From Sthenelais limicola (lineage: Eukaryota > Annelida > Polychaeta > Phyllodocida > Sigalionidae), in contig OW804099.1 in NCBI GenBank assembly GCA_942159475.1, positions 12,398,119-12,462,118 on the forward strand: a stretch of DNA of 64,000 nt. The letters are read 5' to 3'. Shown here in pieces: positions 52,301 through 55,107 of this stretch. A program made the position numbers and the translations under genes. The notes beneath the pieces were generated by a model. It was not told where the DNA came from, ran no database searches, and worked only from the letters and a program-made list of their open reading frames with translations. Every line of letters begins with the position of its first letter. Within the stretch, counting starts at the first letter, position 1.

Positions 52301-54795
52301 CAGTTACAAGGGGCAATATGATACAATGGCATTCACTAACATTATGAAGAAAGCTCCAAATAATATTTAATAGGAGAGGCCCCAGGAATTTTAACCACCA
52401 TTTTTAAATGAAGTCTGTTGTATCCACTAGGTATTTCTCCTGACCCCAGACAGCCCAGCAGCACCCTGTATGAGCAGCGGTGAGCCAAGGGTAGAGCTGA
52501 TCAACCTCACTGCGTCATGGGATGATCAGGATCAAACGGTGAGTATAAATTTTGTTGTGTACAACATAACATCCACCCTACATACTTCTAACTTTCAAGA
52601 TGGCTTAAACCCATTTGTAGCAACCAGGGTACTGGAGAACGGCATCCTAACCACCTCAGCACATGTTGTAAAACGTTTGTCACTGCCTTTATATGGGTCA
52701 GATTTTCAGAAAATGTACAATTAGCAGCTGTACACATTTAGTAAATTCTGCTAAATTAGGCTGTAATTTGGTCAATATTAGATAAATTCGAGTATAAGAT
52801 AAGATAAGATGATCTTTTATTTGTCAGACAGTTTGATATTACAGTACGAAAGGGACAAAAAGGTCTACATGTCTATATGAAAAGTTCCATTTCTGCCGAC
52901 AGTTACCAGTGATTTTTGAAGGCTCTATCCTATACTCGACTTAGGCTTTTTTTAACACACTTTTAGGGGGTTTTAATGCAATATTACCATTAATTATTCT
53001 GAACAAATTCACTGAAAAAATGCTACTAATTATACTCTTTGGCTATAAGAATGATTTATAAGATTCTAGTAGGATAATAGTCAACGATGAGACCTTTTCC
53101 GTGGACTATACTAATTGAAGTGTGAATTATACTAATTGAAGTGTGGATTATACTAATTGGACTTGCATGCGAGTGCATTAGTGTGTCCTCTGACTTGAAT
53201 GCCAATGAATTATTGACCTGGGCGTCATCTTGTTTGCATGCTGATGCATTATCATGCTTGGATTCAGTTGCCCTCATTCTTCTTCCCTCTTCTCCCCCCC
53301 CCTCTCTCTTATCTCACCCTCTGAACTCAACACTAATTGTGCCTCTCATTAGGGGACCCTCCGCCGCCCCCAAAGCCCTCCAATTGTAGTGGACATAATT
53401 GTGACCACATGTGCATGGGGCTCTGAACTGTCTTGGTATTTTTTTGAAAAAGGAATAACAGTCACAGAAGCTCTGAAGGCCAGCAGAGGGATTATGCAAA
53501 GACATTGCACCAGCAGGCCCGCAATGGAGGTTATTAATTGGTTTAGTTACTGCCTGTGGTGGTTATACATGCTAACATTGTTACGTACAACTAAAGGTTT
53601 TTGGAGGAGGGCTGTGACTTAAGCTTCATCTTATCTTCTAACATGTATATGGGTCAGATTTTCAGAAAATGTACAATTGGCCTTCACCAATCCTCTCAAA
53701 TAACCCACATTTAAGACAGAAATGAGCTTCAAAATGCAGTTTAACATAACAGAACTGATACTTTGATTTAATCTGATACCAAATATACTCAGATATACCT
53801 GGTATTCATCATTTTCCAGCCTAATTTAGAATTATCTAAATTTGTAGAGCTGCTAATTGTACATTTTCTGAAAAGCTGACCCATATGCCATGTTGACTAG
53901 AACAAACAAACAAATGTAAAAAACTGGAAGGCTAGCCCTCACAAAATCTGTGAAAACAACATTTATTTTACTGTGTTATATATGTACTAGAAGAATGATT
54001 ATATTACTGTTAGATGTAGAATGTTTCGTTGGAAGAACTATCCATGGCATTACCTTAATTTGACATTAATTATACATTAATTTGTTCATGTATAAACAAT
54101 TGGAAATACAGTTTCATATGATTATTTTATATTTAACAAATATCTGATATTGGTGGTTTGATTATCTTCCAATTCATAATTTTACCTTCCATGATATATT
54201 GTGAAGCATATAGGAATATAATCACTGTCTGCGTCCATTAAATTGTAAAAGTATTGAACTTCAATCGCTTGTAGGACAGAAGTGACTTCATGCTGAACAA
54301 AATAAATCTTTCTGTGACGAAGGTAAGTACAGGCATTCTGAAAAAAGCTTGTCAATCTTAATTCTCATTATCACAAAGGTGTTAGTTAAACTTGTAGTTG
54401 CATGTAAACAATGTTGGGGAACTGATCTTACAAGACAAGGGAATTTCATCATTTAAACATGTGGGGTGGCCAAGTGTTCTGAAGCCCCATGAACATGTGG
54501 TGGGTTTGAATATCCGGTAAGAAATGATGTGGTATTAATTATGGAATACAAATAATATACATTTCATCTAATATCAATGTTTTAAATGACAGAATTTACT
54601 GTTTTCTCCATCTGTACAGCCAGGATACACTCCTGAAGTGAGAATTGTTATTTTTGTATTTGCCAATTGTATTATATATTTTATGTGTGAACTTGTGTCC
54701 TAAATAAACATTTCAACAACAACTATAATGGCTGTAACGATTTCCCATTACAGGGACAACATTATGGGATTGTTGGAAAAGTTGGAGCTGGAAAG
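14767..54795 (+). CDS. ABCC-family ABC transporter (MRP4/5-like), 5' portion, 12 coding exons
   Basis: A gene model built from splice phase and family similarity; the exons are listed separately. Joined, they give 460 codons from ATG to the Walker A lysine, close to the position of Walker A in short ABCC proteins that lack TMD0. The model runs through: a cytosolic N-terminus with PYDTAGIFS (family: DNAGLFS), first membrane segments in exon 4, the conserved cytoplasmic segment GHIISLLSSDLERM (family: GqIvNLLSnDv) in exon 5, more membrane helices in exon 6, NEIIRSIRLIKTYCWEKPF in exon 7 (family: NEvl.gIr.IKmYaWE..F), the last TMD1 helices in exons 8-9, and GKVGAGK in exon 12. The protein should be an ATP-driven exporter of organic anions, by family. 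The rest of NBD1, TMD2 and NBD2 must lie beyond base 64000. All twelve junctions use GT/AG and keep frame. A non-coding first exon upstream is possible. Confidence 0.85.
14883..14945 (+). repeat. Two-copy ~31-bp tandem duplication at the intron 1 start
   Basis: TGAGTATATTTATACATGCA followed by TTTATTGATT occurs twice in a row, directly after the exon 1 donor. The second copy runs into the MITE terminus at 14941. Confidence 0.7.
14977..15302. mobile_element. Inner 326-bp MITE nested in the previous element
   Basis: Terminal inverted repeats of about 50 bp: the left end is TAGTAGAGGAGCAGATCCTA and continues through GGGATTTTTATC. The right end is the exact inverse, ending TAGGATCTGCTCCTCTACTA. 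The flanking TA is consistent with a TA target duplication. It carries four AGGTCA half-sites (15131-15157). Confidence 0.8.
15131..15157 (-). promoter_or_regulatory. Array of four AGGTCA nuclear-receptor half-sites
   Basis: On the plus strand four TGACCT copies follow one another with spacings 0, 1 and 1. On the minus strand this reads as AGGTCA direct repeats of DR1/DR1/DR0 type. DR1 is the recognised geometry for RXR- and HNF4-type receptors. The array lies inside a MITE in intron 1, 250 bp after exon 1 of the transporter gene. Function is inferred only. Confidence 0.45.
15805..16499. other. Intron 1 sequence, no gene recognised
   Basis: AT-rich. No ORF with a recognisable domain and no clear repeat edges, apart from family B terminal sequence beginning at 16500. 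Confidence 0.45.
16500..17034 (+). mobile_element. MITE family B, copy 2 (535 bp)
   Basis: The ends are inverted copies: TTGTGATCCGTTTTAGGAAA continuing to ATGAGTCATAAGTCGCAAAA on the left, and TTTTGCGCCTTGTGACTCAT followed by TTTCCTGGAACATATCACAA on the right. The interior (GTAAAGTAAATAAATATACT, CCTTCAAAACGCAAG) recurs at 19250 and 20690. An extra ~120-bp insert at about 16756-16880 contains, on the minus strand, CACTGAGGAAGGAGAC followed by GAAACATG and AATAAA. Confidence 0.75.
17175..18092 (+). repeat. 54-bp minisatellite, about 17 copies, in intron 1
   Basis: The unit begins ATGGAACCAGGACCAACAAC and ends ACTAAACATGAAAT. Because 54 is a multiple of 3 the array is open in one frame on each strand, giving false ORFs. 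Units with a single-base deletion (CAACAAGCC instead of CAACCAAGCC) near 17410, 17625 and 18005 break those frames. Non-coding. Confidence 0.95.
18093..18384. other. Intron 1 end
   Basis: AT-rich intronic sequence ending in a good acceptor (ATTATTGTTTCAG) before exon 2. Nothing else is recognised. Confidence 0.5.
18385..18495 (+). CDS. ABCC-like coding exon 2
   Basis: Acceptor TTGTTTCAG, donor GAAAA|GTGAGT. It codes for WLFRFVVKAFKQEITEDDLY and on to EAFEK. The acidic EDDLY segment corresponds to the family's L..eDvw/Dl..l motif before the first TMD. Phase fits exon 1 (GT|A = Val) and exon 3 (AA|A = Lys). Confidence 0.85.
18496..19249. other. Intron 2, no gene recognised
   Basis: AT-rich. 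A (TTG)n run at about 18849-18860 followed by a T-rich stretch may be a retroposon tail. Nothing further is supported. Confidence 0.4.
19250..19695 (+). mobile_element. MITE family B, copy 3 (diverged)
   Basis: Interior landmarks shared with the copies at 16500 and 20500 are present in order: AATAAAGTAACTAAATATACT, CCTTCAAAACGCAAGGATAT, AACCCTCCAAAAATAGGAAC. The right end reads GTGACACATTTTCCTGTAAC. The left terminus is not recognisable. Confidence 0.5.
19913..20110 (+). mobile_element. tRNA-derived SINE-like sequence (Asn-type head)
   Basis: The head contains an A-box-like TAGTATAATGGTTAGGGC, a TTGTTAA anticodon-loop-like stretch (GTT) and a B-box-like GATTGAACCC, in the order and spacing of a tRNA. 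Stems do not pair well, so it is not a working tRNA. A body of about 120 bp follows, including GGTTCTGCACTAGTGGCC. A single copy was noticed in the window. Confidence 0.5.
20372..20486 (+). CDS. ABCC-like coding exon 3
   Basis: Acceptor CATTTGTAG, donor TATGG|GTGAGT. It codes for SWNSLSEKTKAKKNKLVWHL and on to YRRPMVKGFLLTVVW, the linker into the first membrane helix of TMD1. It ends in phase 0. Confidence 0.85.
20500..20900 (+). mobile_element. MITE family B, copy 4 (~400 bp)
   Basis: It starts 14 bp after the exon 3 donor. The left end AGGAAAATGAGTCATAAGTC and right end TTTTGCGACTTATGACTCAT (with TCACAA at 20900) are inverted copies. The interior matches copy 2 without its ~120-bp insert. 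Confidence 0.75.
20901..22022. other. Intron 3 remainder
   Basis: An (ATA)n run at about 21035-21055 before CTTTTATTTCATG suggests a minus-oriented retroposon tail. A fragment of MITE family A lies at 21800-21862. Otherwise no gene is recognised. The intron ends at acceptor TTTTCTTGTAG. Confidence 0.45.
21800..21862 (+). mobile_element. MITE family A, fragment
   Basis: CATATGGGTCAGACTTTGAG followed by AAAATGCACAGTT matches the left end of the family. The remainder is missing or too diverged. Confidence 0.5.
22023..22232 (+). CDS. ABCC-like coding exon 4 (first TMD1 helices)
   Basis: Acceptor TTCTTGTAG, donor AAAAG|GTAATT, 70 codons in phase 0. It codes for YLAQPSLIVLIRVLM, a loop EQGGH, a strongly hydrophobic helix (LSVVLPIIVAITFCCFSIVF) and ends TAKSILSSMIYKK, matching the family's r..l...IYrK. 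The end coordinate could be off by one base. Confidence 0.85.
22233..24223. other. Intron 4
   Basis: No gene. Contents: the G-run repeat at 22960-23100 and a G-rich stretch at about 23922-23948. The 3' end (GTATTCAAG) serves as acceptor for exon 5. Confidence 0.45.
22960..23100 (+). repeat. Poly(G)-bounded ~50-bp repeat, about three copies
   Basis: GTCACAAAAACATGGCACCC and a following CTCTGATGGGGG recur two to three times, separated by runs of 9-14 G. Slippage-prone; the run lengths may be assembly estimates. Confidence 0.7.
24224..24313 (+). CDS. ABCC-like coding exon 5
   Basis: Thirty codons in phase 0 between acceptor GTATTCAAG and donor AACTCG|GTAAGA. It codes for ILSMSSHDRRKTTS and GHIISLLSSDLERMNS. 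The second part is a clear match to the ABCC cytoplasmic motif G.ivNLLSnDv.r.d, which is why this short exon was accepted without a long ORF. Confidence 0.8.
24539..24847 (-). pseudogene. Tyrosine-recombinase retroelement gag N-terminal domain (minus strand)
   Basis: A 102-residue ORF with a Cys-rich ribbon (CGACGFEHTRTG, then SCRF) and a helical stretch (AAIKAANNAGA, then DDWKTYIDME). It resembles the sequence at about 40106-40200 (GCRFVVAAKQRAIDAGN, then NWAKYLQVDE) in another tyrosine-recombinase-type gag. It runs opposite to the DIRS-like remains that begin at 25190, so it is probably a separate fragment or an inverted piece. Host function is unlikely. Confidence 0.4.
25190..25866 (+). 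pseudogene. DIRS/Ngaro-like Gag remains
   Basis: Two overlapping open stretches in different frames. The second reads FRPETFLDHPKKCEEMSYWD then FIYGGLGVLGSLLDCG, DVIRGYVNHVQFIAYNAHR and YEHEG. This fits the pattern of tyrosine-recombinase element Gag (a yG...vl..l segment, then Y..Hv.fia..a, then YD). The equivalent segment in the element at 49985-50230 reads ELMYGMTRVLRYFLEENRME and YLSHVIFVARHS. At least one frameshift near 25430 separates the parts. Confidence 0.5.
25980..27000 (+). pseudogene. DIRS/Ngaro-like RT-RNase H remains
   Basis: The catalytic YLDD motif is visible at 26262-26273 (ISYLDDFFIWPASYEDC), then a stop. It is followed by LRLPEQERL and AELEFFNGRKWVTVKQLRRL, which fits the thumb and RNase H connection of DIRS-type RT. 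Much of the fingers/palm region is missing and several stops and frame changes are present. Not functional. Confidence 0.6.
27025..27702 (+). pseudogene. Tyrosine recombinase (DIRS/Ngaro type), truncated
   Basis: An open stretch of 225 codons. QALAESSTRTRNSQWNKYYE fits the N-terminal SAM-like core-binding region of these recombinases. VLLCFRTLLCKCHVFSGDLN then KETVPSSKTNQYG fits the start of the catalytic domain (the fRlLLR box and the SKT.Q segment). The downstream HxxR...Y residues are not found in frame, so the enzyme is broken. Confidence 0.5.
27750..28774. other. Intron 5 end, right flank of the DIRS-like element
   Basis: It contains the right direct repeat (28225-28250) and a fragment with TTGCGACTTGTGAC then TATTTTCCTGTGACAAATCA (about 28678-28715), which is a right-end fragment of MITE family B. 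It ends at acceptor TCTCGCTTCAG. Confidence 0.5.
28775..28938 (+). CDS. ABCC-like coding exon 6 (TMD1 helices)
   Basis: Acceptor CTCGCTTCAG, donor AATCTG|GTATGT, starts phase 0 and ends two bases into a codon. It codes for AALYSNVTLGPAIVLTFIAI, a loop DGGLDVG, and helix VSLIPSFALGLGFIALQFYY. Hydrophobicity and position match the third and fourth helices of ABCC TMD1. Confidence 0.85.
28939..31225. other. Intron 6
   Basis: No gene. A purine-rich stretch at 30240-30850 carries degenerate recurrences of GACTGAGG, GACAGAGA and AGGGAAGAGACC, which look like an old, scrambled minisatellite. The minus-strand ORFs across it reflect this composition. A possible retroposon tail lies at about 29675-29730. 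Confidence 0.45.
31226..31351 (+). CDS. ABCC-like coding exon 7 (TMD1 coupling region)
   Basis: Acceptor CATTACAG, donor AGGAG|GTAAGT. It codes for VRRTQETDRRVGLMNEIIRS then IRLIKTYCWEKPFSKRAQQL. This is the strongest ABCC signature in the window (family: D.Rv..mNEil.gIr.IK.YaWE..F), placed just before helix 5 of TMD1. Confidence 0.92.
31692..33090 (+). pseudogene. LINE with the reverse-transcriptase core deleted (EN + RT C-terminus)
   Basis: The first part is an APE-endonuclease N-terminal half (LITLTETWLNDHT, then GYNLIRFDRNF and KRGGGI). Next comes the endonuclease C-terminal end (LIDLIFTNS, then NLSDHDAIYV). The third part is the C-terminal LINE region (YKYLGYTLDNRLTHQSHMKN, ILPYFDYGDVIYHD, LQRLQNKALRAAL). 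The GDFN block and the whole RT palm are missing. A non-autonomous, non-functional jockey/CR1-like copy inside intron 7. Reading frame changes between the segments. Confidence 0.75.
33416..33551 (+). CDS. ABCC-like coding exon 8
   Basis: Acceptor TCATTCACAG, donor CACCAG|GTAACA. It codes for RKEMSSQLQYTLLSGVSVGF then YTSMTRLSILLIVITQLLRG and QPILHQ, matching TMD1 helix 5 and the short loop of ABCC proteins. Its last 54 bp plus donor are the origin of the adjacent 71-bp minisatellite. Confidence 0.85.
33552..37516 (+). repeat. 71/77-bp minisatellite derived from the exon 8 end and its splice donor (~55 copies)
   Basis: Each unit reads CAG|GTAACAATCAAGTATTAC, then TAACC, then a near-copy of the exon 8 end (ATCTTACTGGTAGTGATTAC through GAGGTCAGCCAATTCTACAC). 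The 77-bp units keep the exon's CCCAACTCCTGAG; most units have lost six bases (CCCTGAG), giving 71. Every unit therefore repeats a full GT splice donor in the same exon-like context. The true exon differs at a few bases (CTGATAGTGATCACC). Confidence 0.95.
37517..38800. other. Intron 8, right of the minisatellite
   Basis: No gene, RNA or repeat with clear edges. C-rich stretches near 38336-38405 are simple sequence. Confidence 0.45.
38801..39040 (+). repeat. 61-bp tandem repeat, four copies, just before exon 9
   Basis: The unit starts ACAGTTCATTATGTATCGCC and contains TTGCACACAGGTGTGTTTAT, with starts at 38801, 38862, 38923 and 38984. Each junction TATATTTACAG resembles a splice acceptor. The array ends 17 bp before exon 9, whose own acceptor is TCAATCTTCCTAG. 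Confidence 0.9.
39057..39170 (+). CDS. ABCC-like coding exon 9 (last helix of TMD1)
   Basis: Acceptor CTTCCTAG, donor ATCCAG|GTAACA, 38 codons in phase 0. It codes for TTVGMIGLMRIACEMMFMEM and PIFLMKLHQLLPSMERIQ, matching the family's final TMD1 helix and the following e..vs..Riq segment that leads to NBD1. Confidence 0.85.
39171..40037. other. Intron 9 start with retroposon fragments
   Basis: A minus-oriented retroposon tail lies at about 39293-39360 (T-run, then AAGGCCAATATAATATTTAA and AATACGCATTG). The segment at about 39805-39860 (AGACTTTATAAACATATCTC and following, 49 bp) is repeated exactly near 52232-52280. No host gene is seen. Confidence 0.45.
40038..40286 (+). pseudogene. Tyrosine-recombinase-type gag, 5' part (interrupted)
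   Basis: ATG at 40038 opens MAAKAIIYWNCNTGCKGKHT; a frame change near 40108 leads to GCRFVVAAKQRAIDAGN, NWAKYLQVDE and EFEFTFPTNSTEN. The second part resembles the gag N-terminal domain at 24539-24847 (minus). The ORF stops at the poly(T) of an inserted minus-strand LINE and resumes at about 49761. AGAATT occurs on both sides (40280-40285 and 49763-49768), a candidate target duplication. Confidence 0.5.
40284..41489 (-). pseudogene. Older LINE, RT C-terminal half with poly(A) tail (split copy, part 2)
   Basis: A minus-strand LINE. From about 41489 leftwards it codes for FTGRSQRVKIG, GVPQGSVLGPILFLIYTNDL, the catalytic YADDM, then NYEYLGVKIDERLTLMPQLD, IIDYSLPFLTYIG and the C-terminal end at 40541. 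The 29-T run at 40284-40312 is its poly(A) tail. One or two frame changes near 41165 separate the parts. Its upstream part lies at 49533-49760, across the inserted NADAR LINE. Confidence 0.8.
41697..44180 (+). CDS. LINE ORF1: coiled coil, RRM-like domain and C-terminal NADAR (YbiA-like) domain
   Basis: 827 residues from the ATG at 41697, chosen for its strong Kozak context (GCCATGG); the frame stays open upstream to 41565. The first ~370 residues are acidic and Ser/Asp-rich. A lysine cluster (NKKKKKKKFKE) and a heptad-rich coiled coil (MEREVNHSIEEINLSLDENK) follow. Residues ~500-600 look like the RRM-plus-C-terminal RNA-binding region of L1-type ORF1 proteins (HLILEGVPEEW, DSYRVGIPRKGKSRSIYVEL). 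Residues ~664-827 match the NADAR fold: PYSNFY, FTTAEHAYQWDKA (E692, H693, Y695, Q696), AKALGGK, WGVG (W783) and NLFGRILDNLR. Known NADAR enzymes cleave N-glycosidic bonds, in riboflavin-pathway intermediates or in ADP-ribosylated guanine. The usual key residues appear present; activity is inferred. Confidence 0.85.
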   Translation: MDVAATTTTSDVKVDSLSTDEQIPKVGDGSSVDQQKQETVLNTSDDVIAFKEEFIDLGPTSDLLKLDQNKVVDSSVGCDSGCTDLDKTAPLEITAISKVTELNEDDQTKVINGSLIIEEDEKDQLDNDSLQVLHCLNTVVEISDGQIEWDSLQINEDEDVGDGGALSSTMSESTESQPCELLSNPGNDVYREKNELETEPPMEELKTISEDDKASLDKQVVIDDDLINLIVKKVTDKIDLEQTKSSMISLTFETESAVRKVKSLNRKLTNSNSWNELRYSKLKGRVDEIDKSYPQVVQSSKLFESDRLFFMNRVGSSIDEIKIAAEANERGGFVKQPGDTAKNIDGKIKELDVDKDRNMEDRIKELEKLAYEYSLTGFEPVSEMSGKRRVGNEPSKNKKKKKKKFKEAKTKRGVKESEAKGKLNWTNNIKIKEMEREVNHSIEEINLSLDENKQELVKIKTELGTMDDNLNKITKELSDIQSLDPHQLGQKNEGKSDGSTHLILEGVPEEWDKYPINPQNPDQKKEKTKYFISDLLNSVAEIRLDDVIDSYRVGIPRKGKSRSIYVELSSPQVKKAVLNKSKELRRKTGSGIWFNKFVIDPSDKDYRMLLDCHKLLRMRKVQADLILGHIKINEKTYSQQDLHLLPKGCQPSDVATFPVEGGGVGFHGNHSPYSNFYRVNIDYKQKSFTTAEHAYQWDKAEFMGQHEAARRIRGTHSPAHAKALGGKLEAQATPQQLEDWKKIEEKTLADIVKIKFTKNKELKEKLLSPENTRFFEVTSSRKWGVGRWVRGVLITNGARVPLKSKSFTGENLFGRILDNLRAELLNG
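44248..44973 (+). CDS. LINE ORF2: SGNH/GDSL-hydrolase-like esterase
   Basis: 241 residues from the ATG at 44248 (AAAATGG context). Four SGNH blocks can be placed: block I LLLCDSRGSGL (Ser next to Asp), block II QPGAGTLDV (Gly), block III LTGICNIT (Asn) and block V APDGCHFT (Asp-x-x-His). Esterase domains of this type are known in ORF1 of CR1-like LINEs; here the domain is a stand-alone ORF starting 67 nt after the ORF1 stop. The substrate is unknown; lipid or acetyl-ester hydrolysis is the family activity. How it is translated (reinitiation or internal entry) cannot be seen. Confidence 0.8.
   Translation: MAQNRKEMLLLCDSRGSGLRIALRAIAPQIDSDVYVQPGAGTLDVIRGAKNLLMRYQPLCIFILTGICNITQKDRETKEVKLRYRSEVEVDTAAMDDMVSAERIISETLPTNLAPPPTIIFGTTVGLDLVVYNQNSAKHNWRLHRLLTPEKIMAIGEDQELLNRQVVAYNNSVKLFCKGKHVPTPYICSLVHPHRSSRKYKTTKRMYYSNLYYLLAPDGCHFTTEMQTKVAELIVAAYAKI
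44974..45902 (+). other. ORF2-ORF3 spacer of the LINE with a repeated ~45-bp motif
   Basis: No ORF with a recognisable domain. A motif containing CGAACCCGACATTGAAATGT (about 45471-45490, preceded by TAGTAGAGACAGG) has a diverged copy at about 45032-45072 (TAGTAGAAACAGG, then GAACCCGACATTGAAAGGT), roughly 420 bp away. Such a long spacer before the RT ORF is unusual and might hold translational or transcriptional signals. Confidence 0.5.
45903..48803 (+). CDS. LINE ORF3: APE endonuclease and reverse transcriptase
   Basis: 966 residues from the ATG at 45903; the frame also contains an ATG at 45810 (997 residues). Positions here use the longer form. Endonuclease: SWNIRSL (N56), FQESW (E83), YRPPSGG (161), GDFNYD (D193, N195), IDHIF (240) and SDH (260-262), so all catalytic blocks are present. 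Reverse transcriptase: GNYRPIS (564-570), FLDFKKAFDTVNH (about 635-647), GVPQGTSLGPLMFIVYINDL (693-712) and the catalytic FADDT (724-728). The C-terminal region (YKFLGMEVDERL, IIDYGDLFYGS) is typical of jockey/CR1-group LINEs without RNase H. No internal stop; the protein should nick target DNA and prime reverse transcription. Confidence 0.95.
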   Translation: MAKKSEILEVEDFRKLKGLKVSSWNIRSLVPKFEQVERFIIDTEPHILSFQESWLTKHYSSNKLFVQGYSTVRLDRAKKRRGGGLISYVHKSLDVTDNYNDLEISNEHIEVQVFGFKKKFMKEKICVNVYRPPSGGLTQALDQLEDILNRVDSTKELIILGDFNYDEKYITEGKTSGADKFRSLLNKFNLQQIIKTNTRISKSSSSTIDHIFTNGKWINTNGSININISDHLPVFIQIKKERNIYEIGSFVARDTKALDIELLKEILVDLNWEELFQTNDVNVAWDIIQTNIFRYVDRMCPIRNFKRVRVTPGWYDEDIILASKARDKAFRVADKTKKDEDWKTARSLRCKVNILVKKAKDNFIKSQLREKQNEPHKFWEILKPLLSTNNKSSKEEIKITSKDGVKLKGSEAAEVINDFFVGIGPELAEKIKEDEEMILERNSIINDNILVDKFQFRMITELDVVLAINKIGNYKSSGIRLLPTRILKQCLLALKKQMVYLFNLSIENSDIPRDFKQANVTPLFKEGDKGLPGNYRPISCIKLPAKLLEICIQKQLSHHLESNNVINEWQFGFREGRSINDALDHLLSKVYDNLNKKKATDLIFLDFKKAFDTVNHSILLSKLQNYGIEGKAHRWFVNYLSDRTQRVLVDDSFSSLKPVTCGVPQGTSLGPLMFIVYINDLYRVVKDSNIQLFADDTVLFNDRKLGQQQNLELQEDLNRIVRWCAVNKISLNINKCKKLTIRTKSDPKNIVKYNIGDHELENVENYKFLGMEVDERLNYKVFLRKKVYTVKSKIHAMSKLYNACEKDTLLLLYKTMVLPIIDYGDLFYGSAAQNQLKKLQTLQNSAFKIILRLPRLTSTKVIHNELNLPSLSSRRNSHLLDLAFMRTRLEENVDRRNISLRRLSKGKKLVVPQPKNEIFRRSYVYVLTNLWNDLPENIQVTKTRMQLRTYLKTGYFTDFDEFLANK
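48807..49532 (+). other. 3' UTR of the NADAR LINE
   Basis: It contains a short tandem duplication GGCGCTACTTATTA (about 49239-49266) and ends with TCAGAATAAAAATACG and (AT)n instead of poly(A). The last ~75 bp resemble 11793-11868, which supports this as the element's conserved 3' end. Confidence 0.6.
49533..49760 (-). pseudogene. Older LINE, RT N-terminal part (split copy, part 1)
   Basis: On the minus strand it codes for QFGFMPGKGTADALSNFFSH then MGIATFVDFSKAFNSVNLEI and DLLRWIKSY, which are RT fingers/palm motifs including the first catalytic Asp (VDFSKAF). The 5' truncation at about 49760 abuts the tyrosine-recombinase-type gag. The frame continues at 41489 once the NADAR LINE is removed. 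Confidence 0.8.
49761..51439 (+). pseudogene. Tyrosine-recombinase-type gag, 3' part with CCHC-like knuckle and Asp/Cys-rich extension
   Basis: It resumes with RILAVQRQQQDEIHNLTSSV, goes on to TAFDPTVEKREKSIHF, shifts frame near 50025, and then gives ELMYGMTRVLRYFLEENRME, a stop, and YLSHVIFVARHS with YSRYDH. The domain at 50405-50490 (WNCRTCGGGCGLLHMCRNCW, then HKSKECP) is the Cys/His cluster typical of DIRS/Ngaro Gag. After one in-frame TGA (50510-50512) the same frame stays open for 304 codons, coding an acidic Asp/Val/Cys-rich region that ends GGWRPHISLEF at 51439. No RT follows in this copy. Confidence 0.6.
51440..52430. other. Repeats at the right side of the nested insertion
   Basis: A 60-bp stretch (CACCCAAATTAGCCAGAAAA through TTTGTACTCAAAAATGCCCC) occurs at about 51551-51607 and again at about 52110-52168. 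A second duplicated block (AATCATAAAACACATATATA with TGTGATACCTCAAAATG and AATCCATTT) occurs near 51745 and 51902. The 49-bp sequence starting AGACTTTATAAACATATCTC near 52232 is an exact repeat of one near 39808. These may be terminal repeats of the tyrosine-recombinase-type element. Confidence 0.5.
52431..52538 (+). CDS. ABCC-like coding exon 10 (linker to NBD1)
   Basis: Acceptor TATCCACTAG, donor CAAACG|GTGAGT, 36 codons in phase 0. It codes for VFLLTPDSPAAPCMSSGEPR then VELINLTASWDDQDQT. The second part matches the start of ABCC NBD1 (ie..n.t.sWd), with the aromatic W that stacks on ATP adenine in this family. A fragment of MITE family A begins 150 bp downstream. Confidence 0.85.
52691..52765 (+). 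mobile_element. MITE family A, left-end fragment
   Basis: ATATGGGTCAGATTTTCAGA followed by AAATGTACAATT and GCTAAATTAGGCTG, then similarity ends. Same orientation as the copies at 10714 and 12281. Confidence 0.65.
52798..53645. other. Intron 10 sequence with a 21-bp triplet repeat
   Basis: Three tandem units of about 21 bp (TATACTAATTGAAGTGTG) lie at about 53105-53160. A possible retroposon tail (TTTTATTTGTCAGACAG) lies at about 52813. No gene is recognised. Confidence 0.45.
53646..53886 (-). mobile_element. MITE family A, full copy in inverted orientation (241 bp)
   Basis: It begins ATATGGGTCAGATTTTCAGA and ends TTTCTGAAAAGCTGACCCATAT, so both termini are intact. The interior (AATCCTCTCAAATAACCCAC, then CAGCCTAATTTAGAAT) is the reverse complement of the copies at 10714 and 12281. 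This is the best-preserved member and defines the family ends. Confidence 0.85.
53887..54274. other. Intron 10 end
   Basis: AT-rich intronic sequence with no recognisable gene, ending at the acceptor CAATCGCTTGTAG. Confidence 0.5.
54275..54322 (+). CDS. ABCC-like coding exon 11
   Basis: Sixteen codons in phase 0: DRSDFMLNKINLSVTK. Acceptor CGCTTGTAG, donor ACGAAG|GTAAGT. It matches the NBD1 strand before Walker A (L..in.tv..G) and fits between exons 10 and 12. Confidence 0.8.
54620..54637 (+). CDS. Possible 18-nt microexon (PGYTPE)
   Basis: TTTTCTCCATCTGTACAG is a good acceptor, followed by 18 bases (CCAGGATACACTCCTGAA) and a GTGAGA donor. It would insert six residues in frame between ...NLSVTK and GQHYGIVG, at the loop before Walker A. 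Family alignments read better without it, so it would be an optional exon, or chance. Confidence 0.3.
54754..54795 (+). CDS. ABCC-like coding exon 12 (Walker A of NBD1)
   Basis: Fourteen codons in phase 0: GQHYGIVGKVGAGK. Acceptor CCCATTACAG, donor GGAAAG|GTAAAC. This is the Walker A P-loop (family: vvG.vGaGKSSLL); the intron falls right after the catalytic lysine codon, so the SSLL part must be in the next exon, beyond base 64000. Confidence 0.9.
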
Positions 54796-55107
54796 GTAAA
54801 CTGCCAAACATTCTGATCATTGAAATATTATCAAGCAAATATGGATACTTTAGACTGATTACAAATACCACTAGCTAGGTCATGCTTTATCTAAACAAAG
54901 GCAAGGGCGATCACCAACAAAGGTAACTAACCCCTTCTTGGTGAGAAATGGAAATGTAGTCAACCAAGTTATCATGTTTACTGAGGAAAGATCCAGATTA
55001 GGCTTTCAAGTCTTTTATTTCTTTACAGAATAACTGTGAAGATAACAACAAATATAGCAACTGTCAGCTTTGGTTAAAGGGTCTGTAAACAGGTTCATTA
55101 TGGATCC
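54796..55107. other. Start of intron 12
   Basis: Non-coding sequence before the 24-bp array. Nothing is recognised. Confidence 0.5.
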
